NCBI GenBank assembly: GCA_027623015.1
Contig: JAQBVR010000013.1
Span: 1 to 33,279, forward strand
Length of the DNA: 33,279 nt
Reading direction: 5' to 3'
From: a bacterium
GTDB lineage: Bacteria > Patescibacteriota > Gracilibacteria > Peribacterales > Peribacteraceae
Shown: piece after piece, positions 23,578 to 31,200 of the stretch
How the letters are laid out: each line of letters starts with the position of its first letter
How positions within the stretch are numbered: the stretch's first letter is position 1
The notes under the pieces: model-generated
The model's input: only the letters and a program-made list of their open reading frames with translations
Database searches by the model: none
Told to the model about the DNA's origin: nothing
Program-made: the position numbers and the translations under genes

Positions 23578-24720
23578 ATGAAGCCCCCAGCCGATTTTAC
23601 GAAATTTGTCGAAGATGCGTATCCCACATTTGTGCGTATTCTCGAAACAGCAAATCCGCCAGGAGAAGAGGCCCAACTTAGTGCTTTGATGTCGAAAGAG
23701 TTAACAAAGATTGGAGCATCTATGTATAACGATAAGACAGGAAACCTTATTGGCTCACTGGGTGAAGGAGATCATGCGTTACTTTTAGGCGGCCACCTCG
23801 ATAGTGTAGAGCCATGCAGGGGAATCAAAGTAGGGCGCAAGGGGGACATCGTAACAAGTGCTGGCGATACCATTCTCAGTGCAGATGATGGAGCCGGGCT
23901 TTTCGAGATCCTTGTTGCGATGCAGTATCTTGCTTCAAAAAAGATTGCACACTGCCCTGTTGATTTCCTCTTCACAGTAGGAGAAGAAGTTGGAGGTATA
24001 GGAGTGAATGCGTTCGATGCGAGTAGCGTGCGTGCAAAGCATGGCATCTTACTAGACCGCGCAGCATCAATCGGGACTTTCGTTATTGCAGCGCCGTACA
24101 AGCGTAATTTCCGTGTGACCTTCCGAGGAAAGCCTGCACATGCTTTCGAAGCAGAGAAGGGCATCAGTGCTATACATATGGCATCTGCAGCGGTTGCACA
24201 GTTCCCACAAGGGCGTATAAAAGACGATCTCTATGCAAATATTGGAAAGATATACGGTGGAGATAGTGTGAACCAAGTACCAGAATATGCGACAATCGAA
24301 GGAGAGGTGCGTGCATTCAATTCTCTCGATGCTGAAAGTCTTCTCGAACAGTACGACCGCATCATACAGAGTATCCAATATCAGTTTGCGATATCTGAAG
24401 AGGCCAGTCCAGAAGTGTCATTTGAATACACAGACAGGCGTGAGGGGTATCATCATGATCCAACTCTTCCCATCATCAAGCTACTCATGGAGCTGCATGA
24501 GAAGATGGACATCGAAACGCAGACGCAGATCACTCGAGCATGTAGCGACGCTGGTGACCTGACAGCGAAGGGTATTTCAACTATTAACTATGCCAATGGT
24601 AGCAACTGTGTCCACACCAAGGATGAATGGGTGGACATGAAAGACGTGATCCAGATCTCATGGCTAATGACCCAAGTCCTAGAGGAGATAGGTCATAAGC
24701 CTGAGATGCTTCAGTCTTAA
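23578..24720 (+). CDS. M20-family peptidase, PepT-like
   Basis: The 380-aa zinc peptidase shows the M20 metal ligands: GGHLDSV (71-77, with His 73 and the catalytic Asp 75), SADDGAG (101-107), the general-base pair VGEEVGG (134-140), LLDR (Asp 160) and a C-terminal His in NCVHTKDEW. A dimerisation/lid domain lies between (KRNFRVTFRGKPAHAFEAEKG). The closest known relatives by eye are tripeptidase PepT and related aminopeptidases that remove N-terminal residues from short peptides. It lies 23 bp after the ATP-grasp gene, and the three genes from 21223 probably form one unit. It is followed by a repeat-rich gap. Confidence 0.88.
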   Translation: MKPPADFTKFVEDAYPTFVRILETANPPGEEAQLSALMSKELTKIGASMYNDKTGNLIGSLGEGDHALLLGGHLDSVEPCRGIKVGRKGDIVTSAGDTILSADDGAGLFEILVAMQYLASKKIAHCPVDFLFTVGEEVGGIGVNAFDASSVRAKHGILLDRAASIGTFVIAAPYKRNFRVTFRGKPAHAFEAEKGISAIHMASAAVAQFPQGRIKDDLYANIGKIYGGDSVNQVPEYATIEGEVRAFNSLDAESLLEQYDRIIQSIQYQFAISEEASPEVSFEYTDRREGYHHDPTLPIIKLLMELHEKMDIETQTQITRACSDAGDLTAKGISTINYANGSNCVHTKDEWVDMKDVIQISWLMTQVLEEIGHKPEMLQS

Positions 24721-24930
24721 AACTATATACTATTCTCTCAATGAAAAATGTCGCTCCAAACCTAGTAGCTGATTCTCTTTGTCAGCCGCCCTTGTTTGAA
24801 CGAAGGCAGCGCATGGTTGGCTCATTTAGTCACTGAGTGCCAAGTGACCGCAGTCAGCTTGGTCGAAGTGCGCATAGAAATGATGAGCAAATATGTCCTG
24901 AGTGAGGCTCGGCTGGCAGGCGTTTTTGGC

Positions 24931-24959
24931 TCCACCTTTTTTCACGGAAAAAAGGTGGA
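24931..24959. terminator. 13-bp hairpin, terminator-like
   Basis: TCCACCTTTTTTC and GAAAAAAGGTGGA can pair around a 3-base loop ACG, giving a 13-bp perfect stem between the convergent M20 peptidase and rnj genes. There is no clean T-run after the stem on either strand, but the arms themselves contain T and A runs of six. It may act as a bidirectional terminator or be part of an element remnant. Confidence 0.5.
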
Positions 24960-25030
24960 ATAGTGTTTTGTATAACAGCTAGAACCAAATCCTTTGATAT
25001 AAGGAATTCTTTTTAAACCCTCCCCTTAAT

Positions 25031-25051
25031 CCCCTCCCTTTTAGGGAGGGG
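25031..25051. repeat. CCCCTCCC/GGGAGGGG palindrome
   Basis: CCCCTCCC at 25031-25038 and GGGAGGGG at 25044-25051 form a perfect 8-bp stem with a 5-base loop. The preceding CCCTCCCC (25018-25025) is a partial third arm. It lies 43 bp past the rnj stop. From memory, similar short pyrimidine/purine palindromes occur in the gaps of several candidate-phylum genomes. It may serve as rnj's terminator. Confidence 0.6.
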
Positions 25052-25093
25052 TGCCCTGTATAACTGTGTAATGAGAACGATATAAACAATTTC

Positions 25094-27052
25094 TTATACC
25101 TCCACTATCACCGGAACTATCATCGGTTCCCTACTTAACTTACGATCAAAATATCTATAAAGCGCACCTGTTACAGCTTTTTTAAAAGCACTACGGTCTT
25201 TTTCGCCTCGGTTAAGAGATTCCTCGTACGCTTTCTTTGCGACTTGTGCGACTTCACCAGAGATCTCCGCTTCTTCGCTGCCATAGAGCAGTCCGCGAGA
25301 GATGACATCTGGCGTACCGATAAGTCGACCACTGTCTTTGTATGCACGGAAGACGATAGAAACCATACCTCCTTCGCTCATAATCTTACGATCACTCATG
25401 ACACGTTTGCCTTCGGAAGCAGCTTCTTCACGTCCATCGATGATGACATCGTTGACGGTGTGTTTCTGCTTACTTTTGCGAGCATTGCCATTTGTATCAA
25501 ATTCGAGGATCTCTCCATTGATCAGCATGTGGATCTGGTTATCTTCATACCCAACACTACGTGCGATGTCTGCATGAGCACTACGCATGTACGGTTCTCC
25601 ATGTTCAGGGATGACATGTTTTGCCTTAACGAGACGGTGCATGAGTTGGATGTCTCCTTGATTTCCATGACCAGTAGTATGGAGAGAGAGTTCAGCGTTT
25701 GTTTTAATGATCGCTCCTTTTAGCTGGAGGTTGTTGATCACCTTAGTAACAGCACGTTGGTTTCCGATGATAGGATTTGAGCTAAGAATCACCGTGTCAC
25801 CTTTCTTTACGGCGATCTGTCTGTGTGTACCAAGTCCAATACGTGCAAGTCCTGCGCGTGCTTCTCCTTGGCTACCTGTTGTGATGATAATAACTTCTTT
25901 GTCTGGAATCTTCTCCATGCCAGGACCAACTTTGCGGATCATACCTCGGGGAGCTTTTATGTAGCCCAAGTTTTGTGCGATCTCGATGTTAGTGACCATA
26001 CTACGTCCGGAGATAAAAATCTTTCGGTTGTAGATCTTCGCATGATCGATGATCTGCTGTATACGTGTAAGTAAAGAGCTAAATGTAGAGACAATGATGC
26101 GCCCTTCTGCATCACGCACAAGGTCATGAAGTGTCTTCGAGATATCTGTCTCGCTCTTACTAAAGCCTGGTACTGATGCATTTGTAGAGTCAGCAATGAT
26201 GGCGAGTACGCCATTTTTCCCTAGCTCTGCTAAACGTTGAAAGTCTGCGGGGTCTTCGTTGACCGGTGTCAGGTCAAATTTGAAATCACCCGTGTGCACA
26301 ATAGTACCGTATGGTGTGTGTAGTGCGATGGCAGCTGAGTCAGGAATAGAGTGTGTGACTTTCAGAAACTCTACTTCTACTTTTCCAAGACGGATCTTTT
26401 CACCGTACTCAACAGGGTTGAGACTACACTTCGATGTAAGCTTTTCCTCATCAAGTCTCTTGCGAGCCATAGCTATAGTGAGCTTCGTGCCAAAACACTT
26501 TGGAAAGTGTAGTTGTGGCATGAGGTGTTGTACTGCACCGATGTGGTCTAGATGACCATGAGTAAAGAGCACACCACGAATGCGGTTCTCTCTTCCGCGA
26601 AGACAAGACACATCTGGTATCAAATAATCGATACCAAGCATATCTTCATCGGGAAATTGCAAGCCGAGGTCTACGATATAGATGTCGCCATCTACTTCTA
26701 TAACCATACAGTTGCGACCTACTTGTTCAAATCCTCCAAGAGGATAGATCCGTAGCCCACTCTTTGCACCACCTTGTAGTACAGGAGCAATGTACTTTGG
26801 TTGTGGTTGACCAGGTGGCCTGTGTTGCGGTGGCTTGCCCGAACCAGAACCTGCCCGTCCGGCAGGCGGGTGGGCGGGTCGATTGCCTCCACGGTTGTTT
26901 GGTCGACGATGAGACGGACGTCTCTTTGAACTATCATCTCCAGAGCGACCTGTCTGGGGATGTGATTGTGGTGAACGATTCTGTTGTGAACCTTTCTCCT
27001 TGTCGGGTTGCGTATGTTCGTTTCCGCGCAACCACTCTCCTACTGTTTTCAT
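25094..27052 (-). CDS. rnj: Ribonuclease J
   Basis: RNase J is a 5'-3' exonuclease and endonuclease in mRNA decay and rRNA maturation in bacteria without a classical RNase E system. The 652-aa protein has an extra N-terminal tail (about 1-95) that is disordered and rich in Arg, Pro, Gly and Gln, and probably binds RNA. The metallo-beta-lactamase domain follows from GGFEQVGRNCMVIEV (106-120), with zinc motif THGHLDH (164-170), then HTGDFKFDL, the beta-CASP segment (STFSSLLTRIQQII, and GRSMVTN), TTGSQGE and HTTGHGNQGD, and a C-terminal domain. Length without the tail is normal. Inside the tail, 26850-26866 forms a GC-rich palindrome. The start ATG 27052 is 340 bp from the divergent neighbour. 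Confidence 0.96.
   Translation of the reverse strand: MKTVGEWLRGNEHTQPDKEKGSQQNRSPQSHPQTGRSGDDSSKRRPSHRRPNNRGGNRPAHPPAGRAGSGSGKPPQHRPPGQPQPKYIAPVLQGGAKSGLRIYPLGGFEQVGRNCMVIEVDGDIYIVDLGLQFPDEDMLGIDYLIPDVSCLRGRENRIRGVLFTHGHLDHIGAVQHLMPQLHFPKCFGTKLTIAMARKRLDEEKLTSKCSLNPVEYGEKIRLGKVEVEFLKVTHSIPDSAAIALHTPYGTIVHTGDFKFDLTPVNEDPADFQRLAELGKNGVLAIIADSTNASVPGFSKSETDISKTLHDLVRDAEGRIIVSTFSSLLTRIQQIIDHAKIYNRKIFISGRSMVTNIEIAQNLGYIKAPRGMIRKVGPGMEKIPDKEVIIITTGSQGEARAGLARIGLGTHRQIAVKKGDTVILSSNPIIGNQRAVTKVINNLQLKGAIIKTNAELSLHTTGHGNQGDIQLMHRLVKAKHVIPEHGEPYMRSAHADIARSVGYEDNQIHMLINGEILEFDTNGNARKSKQKHTVNDVIIDGREEAASEGKRVMSDRKIMSEGGMVSIVFRAYKDSGRLIGTPDVISRGLLYGSEEAEISGEVAQVAKKAYEESLNRGEKDRSAFKKAVTGALYRYFDRKLSREPMIVPVIVEV
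26850..26869. repeat. GC-rich hairpin repeat inside rnj, copy B
   Basis: CCTGCC-CGTCC-GGCAGG is a palindrome at 26850-26866, and CCCGTC/GGCGGG (26853-26869) is the arm pair shared with 193-221 and 28046-28075. It lies in frame in the part of the RNase J tail rich in Pro, Ala and Gly and changes local composition sharply towards G+C. Confidence 0.7.
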
Positions 27053-27392
27053 TGAAAGTGTTTTAAAAAAATAATAAATGAGTATTTTCTACTCGTCTCC
27101 ACAGTACTCTTGCTACAAGTCCTTTGCAAGGGCTCCAATGTTGAAGCATCTATATTTTGGCTAAGAATAAACAAATTATTGCTTTAGAAATTTGTATTCA
27201 GCAGTATTTGAGTTCAGGAAAACCCCTGATTTTGGAGGAAAAGTATTCCAAATTCTCCAAAGTTTCATGCTAATTTTATGCAAATAATACGGAGTGGAAC
27301 TTCGGGTATTGAATGAAAATTGCAAAATTGCAAATTGAAAATGAGAATTACCGTTGTCCAAAATCAGCTCTATAAGGTAGCGTATTCCCTGT
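27053..27392. other. Divergent 340-bp intergenic region, rnj and 652-aa gene
   Basis: No gene is supported here. The region is AT-rich and lies between two divergent genes, so it must contain both promoters. An inverted repeat TTTGGAG (27231-27237) / CTCCAAA (27255-27261) and a short 7- to 8-base array around AAAATTGC (27316-27337) are visible. The only ribosome-binding-like site I see is AAGGTAG about 14 bp before ATG 27393. Confidence 0.5.
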
Positions 27393-29351
27393 ATGGGTTT
27401 CAACGTGCAAACTGGGCACACAAAAAGTGCTGGTGGCATCAAACTTATTGCGGATTCTCTCAAGAGTGCGCAAGGTGAACAAGTATCTATTTTGTTGCAA
27501 GTTCATGCGAGTGCTCAAGAGGCCAAGATGCTGGAGAAAGAGTCTTTGACAGTTGTAAAACATGCCCTACTAGAAACAGAGGGCGATGCTGCTGTACGGT
27601 TGGATGGCACATTAAAAGAGTTAAACGGTCTATTCAAAGGATTCCTCGTAGCTCGAAAGGTCGACGATATCCACGCTATTATTTCCATCATCGATACCGA
27701 TAATGTACTCCATGTATCACATGCAGGTAGGGCTGAAGCATATGTTATTCGTGCTGGAGCAACGAGTCAGATAACAGAGTACACTCGTGGAAAGCCAACG
27801 CCAGCGTTTGTACATATCGCAAGTGGAGAAGCAGAGCCACGCGATATCCTTGTATTTAGTACACAGAGACTACTTCGCACATTGACCCCTGCACAGATGG
27901 CACAGATGGCTCAACGTGGAGATCAACTCCTCGATGAGCTTATTATAGAGCTAGAGTCTGAGAAGGAAGTATCTGCATTGTGCATCCTTCATGTCGAAGG
28001 CTCTGGGGCATCACATTCACGAACACCAGTAAAAGCAGGGGCTCGCCCGCCCGGCGACAGAGCCATGCGGACGGGTAAACGTCGTAGTGCTAGATCTTCT
28101 GCATCTATCGTATCACGTCTGACGGACATAGCAGGCTCTGCAGGAAGTTCAGTAGTGTCTGCAGTAAGCTCATTAGAGTGGATGGACACAGCGAAACAAA
28201 AGAGTGCAAGTTTCGCAGCAGATCTCAAAGATCCAGACCGCAAGCGCCGAGCACACTTGTTTCTTCTTGCGGGGATCATGGTAGTGTTTCTTGTTATCTG
28301 GGCAATAGCTAATCTTACAACATACAGCGAACGCAGTAAAACGCGTGACGAACTTGCAACGCTTATTGAAGAAATAGAGGGAGACATGCACACAGCAGAA
28401 AACAGGTATCTTACTGGAGAGATAGACTCTGCAAATGCTATTTTGCAGCGAGCAGAAGAGCGTGCAAAGCAAGTCATGGACAACGAAAACAAGATGTTTA
28501 GAACACAGGCTCACGATCTACTTGGTCGCATCCGTACGAAGCGTGAAGAGATCAATAACATCGTTCGTCTTTCTCCTCGCACAGTCGTAAGTCTTACATC
28601 GAAGAACGCAGATATAACAGCGACAGGCCTCATCGGTCTTGCAGACGGAGAGTTCGTTGCGTATGACAGACAAGACATCTATCGCGTACTTTTGAATTCA
28701 ATAGACGAACCTCTTCGCTTGAGTGATGAAGAATTGATTATCAATGGATCATCATTCCCACGATACAAGACGCTTGTATTCCAGACAGATGGAAACACTG
28801 TTATGGAGTTGATCAACAACCAACCTACAACCATGAAGACCGAAGATCCTGCTGGGTGGATCACAGGAAAAGATATAGAAGCGTATCTACGTTATCTCTA
28901 TGTACTCTCACCAGAAAACAACCAGATCTATAAATACGAGCGTTTCTCAAATAGGTATGCAGAACCAGATGCATACAATGTAAATGGTGATCTATCAGGG
29001 GCAGTCGATATGGCTATCGATGGTAATGTCTATGTTCTCAAGGAGCGTGGTGAAGTCGTAAAACTCTTTCGAGGTGAGCAGCGACCATTTGTGATCCGTC
29101 ACCTTCCAGGTGACATACTTGAGACTTCTACAAAGGTATTTAAGGTCCTCGAAGGTAACCTCTACTTCCTCGATGCTGCAGACAAGCGCGTCGTCGTCGT
29201 AACAGATGGTGGGGCTACAGGAGAGTCTGTCTATGTAAAGCAATACATCCTTGAAGGGGAAATTGGCATCTTACAAGATCTCTACATCGATAGTGATGAA
29301 GCAAGGCTCTATGTGATGGACGAGAAACAGATCTACGCAATTGATCTCTAG
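27393..29351 (+). CDS. Membrane protein with degenerate PP2C-like domain and propeller-like C-terminus
   Basis: The 652-aa protein reads as three parts. Residues 1 to about 205 resemble a PPM/PP2C phosphatase fold (FLVARKVDDIHAIISIID, SHAGRAEAYVIRAG, and RDILVFSTQRLL), but the metal-binding Asp residues are missing: AGRAEA stands where GDSR would be and FSTQR where SDG would be. Residues about 205-287 are a basic, Ser-rich linker. A single membrane helix lies at 288-308 (HLFLLAGIMVVFLVIWAIANL). A coiled coil (315-395) and a C-terminal repetitive beta region (TGLIGLADGEFVAYD, VDMAIDGNVYVLKE, LYVMDEKQIYAIDL) follow, probably a beta-propeller outside the membrane. I infer a sensor or pseudophosphatase with an extracytoplasmic domain. 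It starts at ATG 27393 and overlaps the next gene by 11 bp. Confidence 0.75.
   Translation: MGFNVQTGHTKSAGGIKLIADSLKSAQGEQVSILLQVHASAQEAKMLEKESLTVVKHALLETEGDAAVRLDGTLKELNGLFKGFLVARKVDDIHAIISIIDTDNVLHVSHAGRAEAYVIRAGATSQITEYTRGKPTPAFVHIASGEAEPRDILVFSTQRLLRTLTPAQMAQMAQRGDQLLDELIIELESEKEVSALCILHVEGSGASHSRTPVKAGARPPGDRAMRTGKRRSARSSASIVSRLTDIAGSAGSSVVSAVSSLEWMDTAKQKSASFAADLKDPDRKRRAHLFLLAGIMVVFLVIWAIANLTTYSERSKTRDELATLIEEIEGDMHTAENRYLTGEIDSANAILQRAEERAKQVMDNENKMFRTQAHDLLGRIRTKREEINNIVRLSPRTVVSLTSKNADITATGLIGLADGEFVAYDRQDIYRVLLNSIDEPLRLSDEELIINGSSFPRYKTLVFQTDGNTVMELINNQPTTMKTEDPAGWITGKDIEAYLRYLYVLSPENNQIYKYERFSNRYAEPDAYNVNGDLSGAVDMAIDGNVYVLKERGEVVKLFRGEQRPFVIRHLPGDILETSTKVFKVLEGNLYFLDAADKRVVVVTDGGATGESVYVKQYILEGEIGILQDLYIDSDEARLYVMDEKQIYAIDL
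28046..28075 (-). repeat. GC-rich hairpin repeat inside the PP2C-like gene, copy C
   Basis: On the minus strand, CCCGTCC (28075-28069) can pair with GGGCGGG (28052-28046) around a 16-base loop, with one G.T pair, as in copies A and B. It lies in the basic linker of the 652-aa protein, encoding Arg-Pro-Pro-Gly-Asp-Arg-Ala-Met-Arg-Thr-Gly. Confidence 0.65.
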
Positions 29352-29760
29352 AAACATTTTAGTATTTGGCACATTTGATCAACTTCACCTGGGACACAGG
29401 TTTGTCTTAGATGAAGCAATGAAGAAAGGCGTCCTTTATGTTGTGGTAGCGCGAAACACCACGGTTAAACGTATTAAGGGGATTTTGCCAGAGCATGATG
29501 AGCAATCAAGGAAGCACGCCATAGAGAAGTTGTATCCAGATGCAGTCGTTGTTCTTGGTGATACAGAGGATTATAGTAAGCCAATACGAGATATTTCACC
29601 TGACCTTATACTCATGGGTTATGACCAAAAGCTTCCCCCAGGCCTAAGGCAAAAGGATCTATCCTGCCCTGTAGAACGATTGGAGGCGTTTATGCCATAT
29701 AAGTATAAGAGTAGTTTACTACGAAAGAGTCAAGGAACCCCTTCTGGGCCAAATGAGTGA
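29341..29760 (+). CDS. Cytidylyltransferase-like nucleotidyltransferase (TagD/RibL type)
   Basis: The 139-aa protein opens with ILVFGTFDQLHLGHRFVLDEA, the nucleotidylyltransferase loop with HLGH (16-19). It then has VARNTTVKRIKG, PDAVVVLGDTEDYSKPI and SPDLILMGYDQ, as in glycerol-3-phosphate cytidylyltransferase (TagD) and archaeal FAD synthetase RibL. These enzymes attach CMP or AMP to a phosphorylated acceptor. Which one cannot be told from sequence alone. The start is probably TTG 29341, which overlaps the stop of the 652-aa gene by 11 bp, so the two are coupled. The end (MPYKYKSSLLRKS) is the usual substrate-closing segment. Confidence 0.85.
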   Translation: MISRNILVFGTFDQLHLGHRFVLDEAMKKGVLYVVVARNTTVKRIKGILPEHDEQSRKHAIEKLYPDAVVVLGDTEDYSKPIRDISPDLILMGYDQKLPPGLRQKDLSCPVERLEAFMPYKYKSSLLRKSQGTPSGPNE

Positions 29761-29796
29761 TTTCTGGTATACTAATGTGAAATCCACACAAACTCT

Positions 29797-30456
29797 ATGA
29801 CTCCAAAGAATGCAAAAAATACAACCACTGACGAAGGGCCATCACTTTTCAAGCAGTTGATGGGGGCAGTCATTGGTGGCTCGTTAGCACTAGGGTTGTA
29901 TTACGCATATGACTATGGTGCACCTACTGTCACTGCATGGCTGAGTATTCCTCAGGAGCAGTTTAGCGTGTGGAAGGGCACTGCATCACAGAAAGATCTT
30001 AAGCCAGAAGAGACCCGCCGTCTTTCGGCACGAACGCGAAATATGGTAAATATCTTCGGACAGAAAAACGCAGCTGGAGATGAGGAAGTAATGGAGGAGG
30101 CAGACATCGTAGAAAATGCAGCAGAGACAGAAGAGACAACAGAGACAGAAGAGACAACAGAGGGTGGAGACTTTTGGAAAGATGCATGGGAAGATGATGA
30201 GGGAGTCGAAGATGATGATGGATGGGAGGTTGAGGAAAATGCAAATCGCAAATCGCAAATCGCAAACGAAAAAGATGACTTGGATAACAGTTGGGAGGAC
30301 ACATGGGAAGCGCCAGTATGGAAAGATGAAGCAATAGACTCTGTCGTCGATACTATGCATGCAGAAGCACTACCAGACTCAGGCCCCGGTGTATTATCAC
30401 TTGTGGTAACGACTGGTGCATTTGTTGGCTGGAGGAAAGCAAAGCGGAAGGTGTAG
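29797..30456 (+). CDS. Acidic membrane protein with LPDSG C-terminal signal
   Basis: The 219-aa protein is not one I recognise. It starts with a polar stretch (MTPKNAKNTTTDEG), has a membrane segment at about 20-42 (LMGAVIGGSLALGLYYAYDYG), a long acidic low-complexity region with TETEETT (an 18-bp tandem repeat at 30125-30160) and Trp-acidic repeats (FWKDAWEDD, SWEDTWE), and ends LPDSG-PGVLSLVVTTGAFVGW-RKAKRKV. That last part has the order of a sortase signal (LPxTG-like motif with Ser for Thr at residues 192-196, hydrophobic stretch, basic tail). Alternatively it is simply a second membrane anchor. The following prepilin peptidase starts 3 bp later and is probably cotranscribed. A GCAAATC heptamer array (30241-30268) lies inside. 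Confidence 0.72.
   Translation: MTPKNAKNTTTDEGPSLFKQLMGAVIGGSLALGLYYAYDYGAPTVTAWLSIPQEQFSVWKGTASQKDLKPEETRRLSARTRNMVNIFGQKNAAGDEEVMEEADIVENAAETEETTETEETTEGGDFWKDAWEDDEGVEDDDGWEVEENANRKSQIANEKDDLDNSWEDTWEAPVWKDEAIDSVVDTMHAEALPDSGPGVLSLVVTTGAFVGWRKAKRKV
30125..30160 (+). repeat. 18-bp tandem duplication encoding a Glu/Thr run
   Basis: AGACAGAAGAGACAACAG is repeated exactly at 30125-30142 and 30143-30160 in the acidic part of the 219-aa gene. It encodes the repeated Glu-Thr-Glu-Glu-Thr-Thr and keeps the frame. Confidence 0.85.
30241..30268 (+). repeat. GCAAATC heptamer array
   Basis: GCAAATC is repeated three times at 30241-30261, followed by the related GCAAACG (30262-30268). It lies inside the 219-aa gene, encoding an odd NRKSQIAN insert in the acidic region. 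Confidence 0.9.
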
Positions 30457-30459
30457 TAT

Positions 30460-31200
30460 GTGAACATGCAAGATCTTCAGATACTCTTCTTCATCGTCGG
30501 TGCATGCCTCGGAAGTTTCGGAAATGTACTCATTGCACGTTTGCCAAATGGTGAATCGCTTTGCGGAAGGTCACACTGCCCACACTGCAAGAAGACCATT
30601 GCTTCTTATGATCTCATTCCTCTTGTTAGCTACCTCGTTCTTCGCGGACGGTGTAGATCATGTAGAAAAAAAATCTCATTACAGTATCCAGTAGTAGAAC
30701 TTCTATCTGGAATCCTCGCTCTGATTGCACTTGCACATACGCATACTTTTGTAACAGCAGTACTCCTCGGTACAAGTCTGTGGCTATTGCTTATCATCAC
30801 TGTGATCGATGTACACACGCGAGGCATACACGATGCATTAAACGTGCCGTTCATACTTTGCGGCATCGCATTTGGATCATTCACCACAGGTATCGATGCT
30901 CTGGCAGTCACCATCGGTGTAGGATTCTTCGGAGTACAGTGGGCAGTAAGTAAGGGGCAGTGGGTAGGAAGTGGCGACGTCCTTCTCATGATCGGCATCA
31001 GTACACTTCTTGGGTACTGGGAACACGTCGTGCTTATGATCTTCATCGCGTACCTTAGTGGCGCATTGGTTGCATCATTTCTTCTCATGACAAAACGAAA
31101 AACACGCCAAGACCATCTAGCGTTCGTGCCATTCCTTGCTTTGGGAATGCTCGTGACTCTGCTGTGGGGAGAGAGGATATTGGCTATTATTTTGTTATGA
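30460..31200 (+). CDS. pilD: Prepilin peptidase (type IV pilus, A24 family)
   Basis: PilD cleaves the leader peptide of type IV prepilins and usually methylates the new N-terminus. The 246-aa protein carries the N-terminal domain with two zinc-binding pairs (CPHC at 40-43 and CRSC at 65-68) and GSFGNVLIARLP. The membrane-embedded aspartate protease part has TVIDVHTR (Asp 117) and GSGD (170-173), both catalytic Asp sites in the expected places. About seven membrane segments are seen. GTG 30460 has GGAAGG at 8 bp and is preferred; ATG 30466 is the alternative. It follows the LPDSG protein by 3 bp. With the ComEC-type protein it suggests type IV pili and possibly DNA uptake. Confidence 0.93.
   Translation: MNMQDLQILFFIVGACLGSFGNVLIARLPNGESLCGRSHCPHCKKTIASYDLIPLVSYLVLRGRCRSCRKKISLQYPVVELLSGILALIALAHTHTFVTAVLLGTSLWLLLIITVIDVHTRGIHDALNVPFILCGIAFGSFTTGIDALAVTIGVGFFGVQWAVSKGQWVGSGDVLLMIGISTLLGYWEHVVLMIFIAYLSGALVASFLLMTKRKTRQDHLAFVPFLALGMLVTLLWGERILAIILL

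Larger units (their letters stand above)
24721..25093. other. Repeat-rich 373-bp gap with hairpins
   Basis: No gene is supported here. From about 24760 the sequence looks like an element remnant, including a 27-codon open frame 24880-24963. A 13-bp stem with a 3-base loop lies at 24931-24959. A CCCTCCCC/GGGAGGGG palindrome cluster lies at about 25016-25051. Stretches with TGTATAAC occur on both sides of the second cluster (24969-24976 and 25057-25064). The two hairpins could end transcription of the M20 gene and of rnj, which converge here. Confidence 0.55.

Noticed and set aside
24880-24963. A 27-codon frame (MMSKYVLSEARLAGVFGSTF...)
   Set aside because: It is too short, half of it is the hairpin 24931-24959, and no start signal is visible; kept only as a sign of a possible element remnant.
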